The position numbers were made by a program, and so were the translations under genes. The notes below the pieces were generated by a model. That model worked only from the letters and a program-made list of their open reading frames with translations. It was not told where the DNA came from and did no database searches. From Mucilaginibacter_A sp050954285 (GTDB lineage Bacteria; Bacteroidota; Bacteroidia; Sphingobacteriales; Sphingobacteriaceae), in assembly GCA_050954285.1 (NCBI GenBank), contig JBPBPL010000018.1:79673-143672 (forward strand): a stretch of DNA of 64,000 nucleotides, read 5' to 3'. This document shows, one piece after another, positions 51,621 to 60,706 of the stretch (the first letter of the stretch is position 1; every line of letters begins with the position of its first letter).

Positions 51621-53123
51621 TCAAAAACGTAAACCCAAAGTAAGGAAAGCGTTATTGTAAGTGTTTTTAAGATTAGCTGGCGGGCTAATAGAAGAACTGT
51701 AGACTGGATTAAATTCGTACGGATAAACAGTTGTAGTGTGCATGACATATTGATAAGTAGCATCAATATAATATTTTCCGAAACGGTAACCAATACCTGC
51801 GCTACTGGTTTTTACTGGACTACCTATGCCTACTTGTGGATTGCCCTGATAGTTAAAACCACCTCTTAAAAAAAGATCATCAACTTTAGCTTCTGCACCA
51901 ATACGCGCATTAACTGTTGATTTGTAAATCGTAGCAAAATCACTATTATCAGCACTAAAATTAAAGTTATCACCACCACTCAGGTGCATTCCTTTATAGT
52001 CAACATATTCAACATCTCCGGAAATGAAACCATATTTGCCCACAAACACAGCTACACCACCACTAACTTTCATAGGAGTACGCAGATTGTAAGTTAAATC
52101 ATAATCTCCGGGATTACTACTATTGGTTAAAGTTGTAGTATACGCAGGATAAGTAGTTTGCAAACCTTCTACGTAACTATCTGCAACGGTCATCCAGGTT
52201 GGGGTAGTAAAAGTAGCCCCAATACGTACAGCTTCTACTGGTTTGTAAATGAAACCCACCTTAGCATTGAAACCTGTACCAGTTGTAGCTTGATCTTGAT
52301 AATACTGAGAATTGTAAGCAGCTGTAGTTGCTACACTATTTATTGGTATCAATGAAGTACCGGTTTCATTAAAAATTCTGGTACTATTATATCTTAAATC
52401 AGTTATTCCGATGCCAAATCCAAGATATAGTTTATTGCTATAGTTTGCACCACCTGCCAAACTTAATTCTGATTGCCCACCTGAAGTAATCACAGTATTC
52501 GCTTGTCTGTTATTTACAGAGTTCACATTAGATTGAAAATGATTTGCAGTAGGATCATCAATTAAATATTGCGAATATGCCCATGCTTGTAAAGTACCAT
52601 CTACATTATTTCCATATTGCGAATATTCTTTATTAGCTTCCTGTGCATAAAAATTTGAAATAGTACCTCCCGGATTGGTACCGGCATAATTTTCTGTTCT
52701 GTAAAAATTATTAGTACGATTGTAAGAAGCTCCTAAATTAAAGCTTAACCAGCCTTTTGTTTTATCCCGTCCTCGAGGTGTGCTTAAACGGTTATAAAAT
52801 ACAACTGAAGCATTGTTCAGGTTGATCTGGTTTTTAGTGCTATTGGTTGTTTGTCCAAAATAACTTCCCTGTACATTTGCATTATCAAATTCAGGTGTGA
52901 TGCTTAGTTCTGATTTGGTAAAAAATCCAAGTCCAGCCGGATTCCCACTAACAGAACTTAGATCTCCACCAACAGCAGTAGATGCGCCACCGATAGCTTT
53001 AATACGTGATGTTGCTCCTGTTTGTGTTTGTGAAAAACGAAATGCATCGCCACTGTATTGGGCATAGGAAACCTGAGAGGCTGCTACTATAGCAGCCCCT
53101 GTTAAGGCAAATTTTAAATTCAT
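51621..53123 (-). CDS. OmpP1/FadL-family outer-membrane transport protein
   Basis: The 500-residue protein has a signal peptide (to about VSYA), then the FadL-type start AQYSGDAFRFSQTQTGATSRIKAIGGASTAVGGDLSSVSGNPAGLGFF, with the NPAGL box that forms the hatch. It continues as a beta-barrel ending in LTLGLRF. FadL proteins pass hydrophobic molecules such as long-chain fatty acids. The region has a distinct, more AT-rich codon use than its neighbours. It lies 29 bases after the Tyr/Gly-rich lipoprotein gene, probably in one transcript. Confidence 0.9.
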   Translation of the reverse strand: MNLKFALTGAAIVAASQVSYAQYSGDAFRFSQTQTGATSRIKAIGGASTAVGGDLSSVSGNPAGLGFFTKSELSITPEFDNANVQGSYFGQTTNSTKNQINLNNASVVFYNRLSTPRGRDKTKGWLSFNLGASYNRTNNFYRTENYAGTNPGGTISNFYAQEANKEYSQYGNNVDGTLQAWAYSQYLIDDPTANHFQSNVNSVNNRQANTVITSGGQSELSLAGGANYSNKLYLGFGIGITDLRYNSTRIFNETGTSLIPINSVATTAAYNSQYYQDQATTGTGFNAKVGFIYKPVEAVRIGATFTTPTWMTVADSYVEGLQTTYPAYTTTLTNSSNPGDYDLTYNLRTPMKVSGGVAVFVGKYGFISGDVEYVDYKGMHLSGGDNFNFSADNSDFATIYKSTVNARIGAEAKVDDLFLRGGFNYQGNPQVGIGSPVKTSSAGIGYRFGKYYIDATYQYVMHTTTVYPYEFNPVYSSSISPPANLKNTYNNAFLTLGLRF

Positions 53124-53152
53124 ATTATTTTATAAAAGAGATAGAAAGGGTT

Positions 53153-53833
53153 TTATCCTCGTCCTGGACGGCCACTGCTGATACGGCCACCACCGCCACC
53201 ACTAAAACCGCCGCCCATTGAGGAGTTTGAAGGTGCATTATAAGTTGGATAAGAACGTTGTGGAACATTTTGAGTAGCTGTTGGTCTTTGGCTATTTCCA
53301 TTTATGGAAGTTCTAGTCATACCGCTGTTAAATGCACCACGATAAGCTGCATTTGGGTTTCCATTTCCTCTTGATGGTCTTCCTGTATTTGCACTAACAG
53401 TACCATAAGCAGAATACAAACCTCCATAACCATAACCACCTAAACCATAATAGCCAGCTCCATAATAAGAATAGGGAGAATAAAAAGAATATGGCGAATA
53501 AAAGGAGTAAGGAGAATATCCGTAAAAAGAACCTAATCCATATCCCAATCCTAAACCCAAACCAGCACCGTAATACGAATTGTAAAAGCCATCATAAGCA
53601 AATGGAGAATATCCTCCAAAACGATTGATACGAGAAGCATAATTATCGTAATAACCATCATTGCGGTAAGAACGGTCATTGCTAGTATATTCTACAGCAT
53701 CGCCTGCTTTAGCTTTAGAAAAATAAACATCATCATTGTAATCTTTTTGCTGGGCAGCGTATTTATTAGTTGAACAAGCTCCTAACACTACCATGCTCAT
53801 CATTGCAATCCCTTTTAAGATCTTCGTTTTCAT
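53153..53833 (-). CDS. Tyr/Gly-rich lipoprotein with tandem repeats
   Basis: The 226-residue protein has a lipoprotein signal (lipobox VVLGAC, Cys20) and then a Tyr/Asn/Asp-rich part. The central region is dominated by Gly, Tyr, Ser and Pro (GLGLGLGYGLGSFYGYSPYSFYSPYSFYSPYS), with the unit YSPYSF repeated three times. The end is Ser/Gly/Arg-rich. Such sequences are usually unstructured and can form adhesive or amyloid-like surface layers; function is inference. It is translated just upstream of the FadL-type gene, suggesting an outer-membrane partnership. Confidence 0.7.
   Translation of the reverse strand: MKTKILKGIAMMSMVVLGACSTNKYAAQQKDYNDDVYFSKAKAGDAVEYTSNDRSYRNDGYYDNYASRINRFGGYSPFAYDGFYNSYYGAGLGLGLGYGLGSFYGYSPYSFYSPYSFYSPYSYYGAGYYGLGGYGYGGLYSAYGTVSANTGRPSRGNGNPNAAYRGAFNSGMTRTSINGNSQRPTATQNVPQRSYPTYNAPSNSSMGGGFSGGGGGRISSGRPGRG
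53458..53525. repeat. Short tandem repeat within the lipoprotein gene
   Basis: The DNA coding for YSPYSF units repeats an approximately 18-bp A/G-rich motif three or four times, a likely site of unit-number variation between strains. Confidence 0.55.
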
Positions 53834-53934
53834 TATGTCAATTTGTTAAAGTGTAAAAGTTTATAATAGCTATAAATTTATAAATTTGAATTTAAAAATA
53901 AGTAATTTATTTATGTCAAAATTCATTCCATTCT

Positions 53935-55407
53935 ATGAGTAAGAGTATTATTAGTAAAGACGAAGATTATTCGCAATGGTTTAATGAATTAGTAATAAAA
54001 TCTGATTTAGCCGAACATTCTGCTGTTAGGGGCTGTATGGTGATCAAACCTTATGGCTATTCCATCTGGGAAAAAATGCAGGCCGCTCTGGATCAGATGT
54101 TTAAGGATACCGGCCATAGTAATGCATATTTTCCTTTATTCATCCCGAAATCATTTTTTTCTAAGGAAGCAAGCCACGTAGAAGGCTTCGCCAAAGAGTG
54201 CGCAGTTGTAACACATTACCGTCTTAAAAACGATGCAGACGGAAATATTGTTGTGGATGAAGATGCAAAATTAGAAGAAGAACTCATCGTTCGCCCCACT
54301 TCAGAAACGATCATCTGGAATACCTATCGCGGCTGGATTCAATCCTATAGGGATCTGCCGCTGTTAATAAACCAATGGGCAAACGTAGTACGTTGGGAAA
54401 TGCGTACCCGGTTATTTTTGCGGACCACAGAATTTTTGTGGCAGGAAGGTCATACGGCACATGCAACTGCTGAAGAAGCTATTGCGGAAACAGAACAAAT
54501 GTTGAACGTTTATGCTGATTTTGCTGAAAACTGGCTGGCTCTGCCTGTTATCAAAGGTAAAAAAACAGCTAATGAGCGTTTTGCCGGTGCGTTGGATACG
54601 TATTGTATTGAAGCATTAATGCAGGATGGAAAAGCTTTACAAGCCGGAACTTCGCACTTTTTAGGACAAAACTTTGCCAAAGCGTTCGATGTAAAATTTA
54701 CCAGTAAAGAAGGCAAACTGGATTATGTTTGGGCAACTTCCTGGGGCGTTTCTACCCGTTTAATGGGCGCGCTGGTGATGGCGCATTCTGATGATGCCGG
54801 ATTGGTTTTGCCTCCAAAATTAGCTCCGATCCAGGTTGTTGTTGTACCAATTTACAAGCATGATGAAGAATTGCAGAATATTTCGGCTTTTGTAAAAGAA
54901 CTAACCACAGATTTACGTGCAAAAAACATCAGCATAAAATTTGATAACCGCGATACACAACGTCCTGGTTTTAAATTTGCCGAATATGAACTGAAAGGCG
55001 TGCCTTTGCGTGTTGCTATCGGTAGCCGGGATATGAAAAACGGAACCGTTGAACTGGCCCGACGCGATACCAAAACCAAAGAAACGGTGCCGCAGGAGGG
55101 TTTGGCAGAACGAATTAAAAACCTGCTGGAAGAAATCCAAAATAACATTTATCAGAAAGCATTAAAATTTCGTGACGAAAACATTACAAAAGTGGATACT
55201 TACGAGGAATTTAAACGCTTGTTAGATGAAAAACCAGGATTCCTCTCCGCTCACTGGGATGGCACCAGCGAAACGGAGCTTCAAATAAAAGAAGAAACCA
55301 AAGCCACAATCCGTTGTATCCCGTTAGATAATCCGCAGGAAGAAGGCGTTTGCATTCGCAGTGGAAAACCTTCTACCCAACGCGTTTTATTTGCAAGAGC
55401 ATATTAA
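53935..55407 (+). CDS. proS: Prolyl-tRNA synthetase (archaeal/eukaryotic type)
   Basis: ProRS charges tRNA-Pro. The 490-residue protein lacks the editing insertion of the long bacterial type and has class II motifs in HSAVRGCMVIKPYGYSIWEKMQ, VRPTSETIIWNTYRGWIQSYRDLP, RWEMRTRLFLRTTEFLWQEGHTAHAT, and the end IRSGKPSTQRVLFARAY, the short (type 3) ProRS pattern. Cytoplasmic. It is divergent from the lipoprotein. No element copy in the gene. Confidence 0.97.
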   Translation: MSKSIISKDEDYSQWFNELVIKSDLAEHSAVRGCMVIKPYGYSIWEKMQAALDQMFKDTGHSNAYFPLFIPKSFFSKEASHVEGFAKECAVVTHYRLKNDADGNIVVDEDAKLEEELIVRPTSETIIWNTYRGWIQSYRDLPLLINQWANVVRWEMRTRLFLRTTEFLWQEGHTAHATAEEAIAETEQMLNVYADFAENWLALPVIKGKKTANERFAGALDTYCIEALMQDGKALQAGTSHFLGQNFAKAFDVKFTSKEGKLDYVWATSWGVSTRLMGALVMAHSDDAGLVLPPKLAPIQVVVVPIYKHDEELQNISAFVKELTTDLRAKNISIKFDNRDTQRPGFKFAEYELKGVPLRVAIGSRDMKNGTVELARRDTKTKETVPQEGLAERIKNLLEEIQNNIYQKALKFRDENITKVDTYEEFKRLLDEKPGFLSAHWDGTSETELQIKEETKATIRCIPLDNPQEEGVCIRSGKPSTQRVLFARAY

Positions 55408-55442
55408 ATCAGTTATTGGTTGCAGGTTATCAATTGCAGGTT

Positions 55443-55457
55443 CATGCTTCTTTTACC
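55443..55457 (+). repeat. Interspersed element copy between proS and the cystathionine synthase gene
   Basis: CATGCTTCTTTTACC followed by GGTATAAAATTGG, a very good match to the full core-spacer-tail layout. Confidence 0.8.
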
Positions 55458-55520
55458 GGTATAAAATTGGTAATGTAATTTAAACTGAGAATCGGCTACT
55501 AACAACTCAAAACAGAACGA

Positions 55521-56660
55521 ATGAAATTTGCAACAAAAGCCATACATGCAGGCCAGGAACCTGATCCAACAACTGGTGCCGTCATGACACCGATTTACCA
55601 GACTTCCACTTACTGGCAGAAATCGCCGGGCGATAACAAAGGTTATGAATATTCGCGCGGAACCAACCCAACCCGCAAAGCTTTGGAAGATTGTTTGGCT
55701 GCGCTGGAAAACGGCAAGTTCGGATTAGCTTTTTCCAGTGGAATGGGAGCTACGGATGCCGTTATGAAAATGCTTCGGCCGGGAGATGAAGTGATTACCG
55801 GGAACGATTTGTACGGCGGTTCATACCGCATGTTTACCAAGTTGTACGCACCATATGGCATCAAATTTCATTTCATCGATTTTGCTGATCCGGAAAATAT
55901 CAGGCAATATATCAATGAAAAAACCAAGCTGATTTGGGTTGAAACGCCAACTAACCCAACTATGCAAATTGTTGATATTGAAGCAGTTGCAAAAATTTCC
56001 AAAGAGCACATGCTTCTTTTAGCGGTTGATAATACGTTTGCTTCGCCTTATCTGCAAACCCCGCTGGATTTAGGTGCTGATATTGTAATGCACTCGGTTA
56101 CCAAATATTTGGGCGGACATTCAGATGTGGTGATGGGCGCCTTGATTGTAAACGACGAAAAGCTGTACAAAGATTTATTTTTTATTTATAACGCAACCGG
56201 AGCCACTCCTGGTCCGCAGGACAGTTTTTTGGTTTTACGCGGCATCAAAACGTTGCATTTACGGATGAAAGCGCATTGCGAAAACGGTCGGCAAATTGCA
56301 GCTTTCCTAAAAGATCATCCTAAAGTGGATAAAGTTTACTGGCCAGGTTTCCCCGATCATCCAAACCACGAAATCGCTAAAAAACAAATGCGCGATTTTG
56401 GTGGCATGATTTCTTTCACCCTAAAAGAAGCATCGTTGGAAGAAACGTTTCGCGTGGCCGGTTCTTTCCAGGTTTTTACGTTGGCAGAATCATTGGGCGG
56501 CGTAGAATCTTTGGTGAATCATCCGGTCACGATGACACATGCTTCCATTCCAAAAGAAGACCGTGATAAGGTTGGCGTTACGGATAATTTGCTGCGTTTA
56601 AGCGTTGGCGTAGAAGATGTGGAAGATTTGCTGGATGATTTAAAGCAGGTACTTTCTTAA
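55521..56660 (+). CDS. metB: Cystathionine gamma-synthase-type PLP enzyme
   Basis: The 379-residue Cys/Met metabolism PLP enzyme has the PLP lysine Lys195 in SVTKYLGGHSDVVMG, TSTYWQKSPGDNKGYEYSRGTNPTRKALE, LYGGSYRMF and GGVESLVNHPVTMTHAS. It makes cystathionine from O-activated homoserine and cysteine, or may act as a gamma-lyase; the sequence alone does not decide. Two element copies lie inside (56009-56023 coding HMLLLA, 56421-56434 coding LKEAS), both in regions that still align with the family. Confidence 0.9.
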   Translation: MKFATKAIHAGQEPDPTTGAVMTPIYQTSTYWQKSPGDNKGYEYSRGTNPTRKALEDCLAALENGKFGLAFSSGMGATDAVMKMLRPGDEVITGNDLYGGSYRMFTKLYAPYGIKFHFIDFADPENIRQYINEKTKLIWVETPTNPTMQIVDIEAVAKISKEHMLLLAVDNTFASPYLQTPLDLGADIVMHSVTKYLGGHSDVVMGALIVNDEKLYKDLFFIYNATGATPGPQDSFLVLRGIKTLHLRMKAHCENGRQIAAFLKDHPKVDKVYWPGFPDHPNHEIAKKQMRDFGGMISFTLKEASLEETFRVAGSFQVFTLAESLGGVESLVNHPVTMTHASIPKEDRDKVGVTDNLLRLSVGVEDVEDLLDDLKQVLS

Positions 56661-56679
56661 AAACTATTTAAGTAATTGA

Positions 56680-56718
56680 AGCTGCTGTATTGGAATTAAT
56701 ATAGCAGCTGTTTTTTTT
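56680..56718 (+). terminator. Terminator after the cystathionine synthase gene
   Basis: An 11-bp stem (56680-56690 with 56699-56709, AGCTGCT core) followed by eight T, 20 bases after the stop. The next gene starts at 56721, immediately after it. Confidence 0.85.
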
Positions 56719-56720
56719 AT

Positions 56721-57518
56721 ATGACTAATAACCTCCAATTTTTCCTCGATGCAAAAGTAATCCAATACAACCAACCAAATTTCATCGAAAACGATCCAAT
56801 CGTCATTCCGCATCAATTCCACAAAAAGCAGGATATTGAAATTATGGGTTTTTTTGCCGCAATATTGGCCTGGGGGCAACGTAAAACCATCATCAATAAA
56901 TGCCGGGAACTGATTGAACGGATGGACAGTTCGCCTTTTGATTTCATCCAAAACCATCAGGAAACGGATTTAAAAGCTTTGTTAGGATTTAAACACCGAA
57001 CGTTTAATGATACTGATTTGCTGTATTTTGTAGCTTTTTTTCGGTACCATTATCAGCAATACCAATCTTTGGAAGACGCATTTTTTGCCGGTAAAAATAG
57101 TACGGCCGAAACGATGCTCAATCATTTTCGCAGCTACTTTTTTTCTTTGCCGGATTTTCCGCGAAGAACGATTAAGCATGTTTCTTCTCCGCAACAAAAA
57201 TCGACTTGCAAACGGCTCAATATGTTTTTGCGCTGGATGGTTCGGAAAGATAAAAACGGAGTTGATTTCGGTATCTGGCAAAAAATAAAACCGGCTAACT
57301 TGATTTGTCCCTGCGATTTGCACGTTGATCGGGTGGCGCGCAAATTGAAATTAATCACGCGAAAACAAACCGACTGGCAAACGGCATTGGAACTTACTGA
57401 AAAATTGAGGGAGTTTGATCCGCAGGATCCGGCAAAATATGATTTCGCACTGTTTGGATTAGGGATTGAAGAACGCTGGGGAGAGGGTTTTGATCTGACG
57501 AAAATGGATTTTGATTGA
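56721..57518 (+). CDS. TIGR02757 family protein
   Basis: The 265-residue protein matches the TIGR02757 (DUF2400) pattern: KVIQYNQPNFIENDPIVIPHQFHKKQDIEIMGFFAAILAWGQRKTIINKC, CKRLNMFLRWMVRKDKNGVDFGIW, and LICPCDLHVDRVARKL. Function unknown; the family is widespread and cytoplasmic. It begins 3 bases after a terminator, so it needs its own promoter, which I could not place with confidence. Confidence 0.9.
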   Translation: MTNNLQFFLDAKVIQYNQPNFIENDPIVIPHQFHKKQDIEIMGFFAAILAWGQRKTIINKCRELIERMDSSPFDFIQNHQETDLKALLGFKHRTFNDTDLLYFVAFFRYHYQQYQSLEDAFFAGKNSTAETMLNHFRSYFFSLPDFPRRTIKHVSSPQQKSTCKRLNMFLRWMVRKDKNGVDFGIWQKIKPANLICPCDLHVDRVARKLKLITRKQTDWQTALELTEKLREFDPQDPAKYDFALFGLGIEERWGEGFDLTKMDFD

Positions 57519-57541
57519 TCTGAATTTTCCAGTTATCTTTA
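57515..57541 (+). promoter_or_regulatory. Candidate promoter of the VOC gene
   Basis: TTG at 57515-57517 and TATCTTTA at 57534-57541, 16 bases apart, 20 bases before the ATG. It overlaps the stop codon of the previous gene. Confidence 0.35.
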
Positions 57542-57560
57542 ACCAACCAATTTTAACCTG

Positions 57561-58022
57561 ATGAAAAAAGTTTTTTTTACCTGTAGTTTTTTGCTGTTTG
57601 CTTCGTTGATTATGTTCGACACTAAAGCTGTGGCACAAGTGAGTCCAACGGTTGATCACATTACGGTTTATGTAGTTGATCTGCAAAAGAGCAGTGATTT
57701 TTACAAAAATGTAATGCTATTGACGGAAATCCCAGAACCTTTCCACGATCAGCGACACGTTTGGCTGCGCATCGGTCCGCATACACAATTGCATATTGTA
57801 AAAGGTGCCAAAGAAATCATAAAGCGCGATATCAACATTCACTTGGCATTTAACGTTCCGGTGATTGAGGATTTTGCCGCGCATTTAGATAAAATGAACA
57901 TTAAATATGGTAACTGGAAAGGCGACAGCAAATCGCCGGAATTGCGGCCGGATGGCGTAAAACAGATTTATTTCCAAGATCCGGACAATAATTGGATCGA
58001 AGTGAATACTGATCGGTTTTAG
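57561..58022 (+). CDS. Exported VOC/glyoxalase-like protein
   Basis: The 153-residue protein has a signal peptide (to about VAQ) and one VOC fold: DHITVYVVDLQKSSDFYKNVMLLTEIPEPFHDQRHVWLRIGPHTQLHIVK and YFQDPDNNWIEVNTD. Ligands typical of metal-binding VOC sites are present (His in VDHIT, Glu in WIEVN). Reaction unknown. The gene ends before an element hairpin that separates it from the convergent S9 peptidase gene. Confidence 0.82.
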   Translation: MKKVFFTCSFLLFASLIMFDTKAVAQVSPTVDHITVYVVDLQKSSDFYKNVMLLTEIPEPFHDQRHVWLRIGPHTQLHIVKGAKEIIKRDINIHLAFNVPVIEDFAAHLDKMNIKYGNWKGDSKSPELRPDGVKQIYFQDPDNNWIEVNTDRF

Positions 58023-58052
58023 AAACTCCTGAAAATTAGGAAGTTAAGATTT

Positions 58053-58103
58053 AGGTTGATAAAAGAAGTATAGCTTATATTGCAATGCTTCTTTTATCAA
58101 CCT
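58053..58103. terminator. Outward-facing pair of interspersed elements
   Basis: Arms 58053-58071 and 58085-58103 (AGGTTGATAAAAGAAGTAT and its near-complement) make a 19-bp stem with one G-U pair around a 13-base loop; a T-run follows. The tails are outermost, the reverse of the other pairs. It lies between two convergent genes, so a bidirectional terminator is likely. Confidence 0.82.
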
Positions 58104-58115
58104 TTTTTTGTTGGA

Positions 58116-60569
58116 TTATTTACTGCCGATATCTGGTTTTGATACAGTTGGAGCAGCAGGTTTGGCATTTTTAACATACTTATCCAGCCATTGATTCTGC
58201 TCCCAAAGTTTGTGCAACAGGTTTTCGCGTCCACGATAACCATGCGCTTCATATGGCAAATACACAAAACGGACAGTTCCGCCCAAACCTTTAATTGCTG
58301 CGAATAAACGTTCGCTGTTGATGGGAAAAGTACCCGGGTTATCATCTGCTTCTCCATGAATCAACAGGATCGGCGTTTTGATTTTATCGGCAAAACTAAA
58401 CGGGCTCATATCATAATACAGCTTCGGATCGTCCCAGTAAGTGCGTTCTTCATTCTGGAAACCAAAAGGCGTAAGCGTACGGTTATATGCGCCGCTTTCT
58501 GCTAATCCGGCTTTAAACAAATTGGTGTGTGCCAGTAAATTAGCCGTCATGAAAGCACCATAACTATGGCCGCCAACAGCTATCCGGTTGCGGTCGCCAA
58601 CGCCCATTTCGGCCAGTTTATTGATGGCTGCTTCTGCATTCAGCTGCAATTGCTCTACAAAAGTGTCATTCGGTTTTTTACCGTCTTTGGCCACAATTGG
58701 CATTTCGGCGTTATCCAAAATTGCGTATCCATTGGTTACAAAGAAAACCGGACTTCCGCCACCAATTGTTGTAAAACGATATTTTGATCCACGGATTTGT
58801 GCCGCATCAGCAGCAGAATTAAATTCTCGCGGATAGGCCCATATCAGTACCGGCAGCGGGCCATCTTTGGCTTTGTCATATCCGGACGGCAAATATAAAT
58901 CTCCGGTTAAATCCACACCATCACTTCTTTTATAACTTATTTTTTGCTTGCTTACACCAATCATTTGCGGGTAAGGATTGGTAAAATTAGTGATGGGCCG
59001 GTCAGCTATTTTTAGTACCAGGTCTTTCAAAAAATAATTGGGTACTTCTTTTTGCGACTCTTTTCTGGTGATCAGCGTCAGTTTATTTGGGTCGATCACA
59101 TCTATTACAACTTCATAAGTTCCTTCAGCGCAGCGCCATATGATCTCGTTTTGTTTGGTTGATAAATCAAACTTTGCCAGAAACGGTAAATCGCCTTTGG
59201 AGGAAGCGCCGGTGGTGTTGTTCATCAAAATTTTGGTACCGTTATCCGTCGTTTGGATCACGTTTTGGCCAAACATGTTCTTCTTCATCACCGGATCGCC
59301 CGGATCACTGTACGCATCGGTTTGATTGCGTTCCAGTAATTTTTCTAAAGTACCGGTGGTACTATTATACCGGCTGATTCTTTCTGTTTGTTTAGAACGC
59401 AAACCTTCCGAAACCAAAGCCAAACTGGCATTTCCCCAGGTTGTACCACGGTAGCGAAACTGCGTTTTAAATAATTCTTTTGGTGATTCGCTGAAAGGCG
59501 CGCTCAGTTCATAAACTGCATCATGGAAATCAACTTTTTTTCGGATCAAGCCGCTGTCCAGTGGTTGTGCCCAGGTAATAGTTGCTCCTTCATCATTGCG
59601 CCAGTCAAAATCCCGCGGAATATTTTGCGTGTTGTCATAACCGGAAGGTGTAGCTTCCCGAGAAGGCAATTCTGCCAGAACTTTCACGCTTTTACCATTT
59701 AAATCTGCAATCGTTACCGTTGAAGGAAAACCAGCAGCCGTAACCAGATAAGAAAAAGGTTTGCGCAGTGTGCGTTCCAGCAGGTATTTTTTATCCGGCG
59801 ATAAGGCAGCCGAAGTATAAATGGCCGGTTTGCCAATAGCTGTTTCTATACCACTTTTATTACGAACCAGCTGCGATGTAGCGTAAAATTCAAACAATTG
59901 CTCATCATAAGGCGACTTAATTAAATCTTCATAAGTAGCGCTTGGTGCTGTTTTGCCCAGGTTTTGCTGTACTGTTGGCCCTTTTGGCATCAATGGTTTT
60001 GTTGGTGCTGCGCTTGCCAGTTTTACGGTTATGCGGTACAAAACCGTGTTGTTGTCTTCCCAGGTAATGCCGCTTCCTAAAACCACGTTAAGTGGTTTAT
60101 TATTGATTTTTGAAGCTTTGTGCGTCATCACATCAATCTCATACAAATCCACAATACTGGCATTGGTTTGTGTAAAAACAATTTTGCGCTCATCCGGACT
60201 CCAGCTTGGCGCACCAGCCAGCAATGGAGAAGGCAAACCGGTAACCTGGAAACTCTGGTTGGATTTAATATTTTTCAAGGTAAAATTATTGATGACCAAT
60301 AGCTGGCGGCTCGGCGCAAAATTATTGGGGTTGATGCGCAGCCCGGCAATACGCAGTTCCGGCCGCGCCAGTTCCTCAACAGAAGGATAGGAGTTGCGGT
60401 CCATCAGCAGCATCCAATCAGCTTTGCGGTCAATACTTGCACTGGGCGTTGGTTTGGCCAGCAGCAAATCGGCCATGGCTTTTGGCGGCATCTGGTAACT
60501 GATGGCGTCCTGTGCTTTTGCGCTGCAAACCGCTAAAAACAGCAGCAAATTAAGTATCGTTTTCTTCAT
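58116..60569 (-). CDS. Secreted S9-family peptidase (prolyl oligopeptidase type)
   Basis: The 817-residue protein has a signal peptide (to about CSAKA), an N-terminal propeller-like region and a C-terminal alpha/beta-hydrolase domain. The nucleophile motif GGHSYG has its Ser at about 669 (VGGHSYGAFMTANLLAHTNLFKAGLAESGAYNRTLTPFGFQNEERTYWDD), with LIHGEADDNPGTFP providing the Asp and YEAHGYRGRENLLH the His. This matches the S9 dipeptidyl/acylaminoacyl or glutamyl type in Bacteroidota, acting on peptides in the periplasm. Substrate not certain. Confidence 0.9.
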   Translation of the reverse strand: MKKTILNLLLFLAVCSAKAQDAISYQMPPKAMADLLLAKPTPSASIDRKADWMLLMDRNSYPSVEELARPELRIAGLRINPNNFAPSRQLLVINNFTLKNIKSNQSFQVTGLPSPLLAGAPSWSPDERKIVFTQTNASIVDLYEIDVMTHKASKINNKPLNVVLGSGITWEDNNTVLYRITVKLASAAPTKPLMPKGPTVQQNLGKTAPSATYEDLIKSPYDEQLFEFYATSQLVRNKSGIETAIGKPAIYTSAALSPDKKYLLERTLRKPFSYLVTAAGFPSTVTIADLNGKSVKVLAELPSREATPSGYDNTQNIPRDFDWRNDEGATITWAQPLDSGLIRKKVDFHDAVYELSAPFSESPKELFKTQFRYRGTTWGNASLALVSEGLRSKQTERISRYNSTTGTLEKLLERNQTDAYSDPGDPVMKKNMFGQNVIQTTDNGTKILMNNTTGASSKGDLPFLAKFDLSTKQNEIIWRCAEGTYEVVIDVIDPNKLTLITRKESQKEVPNYFLKDLVLKIADRPITNFTNPYPQMIGVSKQKISYKRSDGVDLTGDLYLPSGYDKAKDGPLPVLIWAYPREFNSAADAAQIRGSKYRFTTIGGGSPVFFVTNGYAILDNAEMPIVAKDGKKPNDTFVEQLQLNAEAAINKLAEMGVGDRNRIAVGGHSYGAFMTANLLAHTNLFKAGLAESGAYNRTLTPFGFQNEERTYWDDPKLYYDMSPFSFADKIKTPILLIHGEADDNPGTFPINSERLFAAIKGLGGTVRFVYLPYEAHGYRGRENLLHKLWEQNQWLDKYVKNAKPAAPTVSKPDIGSK

Positions 60570-60684
60570 CTTTGGGTAGGATTTAGTTTGATTTCTTAGA
60601 GATAAAAGTTACGATTTCTTTCGGATACTTTTGTAATAATTTTAATACGGAAGAAAATCATTTTACTTTCAACAATTTTTACCT

Positions 60685-60699
60685 GCTAAAAGAAGCATC
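60685..60699 (-). repeat. Interspersed element copy upstream of the YdeI-like gene
   Basis: GCTAAAAGAAGCATC with tail CAATTTTTACCT before it, 7 bases upstream of the ATG. Confidence 0.78.
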
Positions 60700-60706
60700 A
60701 GAAACA

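Noticed and set aside
53458..53525. Spaced repeats possibly resembling a CRISPR array
   Set aside because: They are direct coding repeats of the YSPYSF unit without unique spacers.
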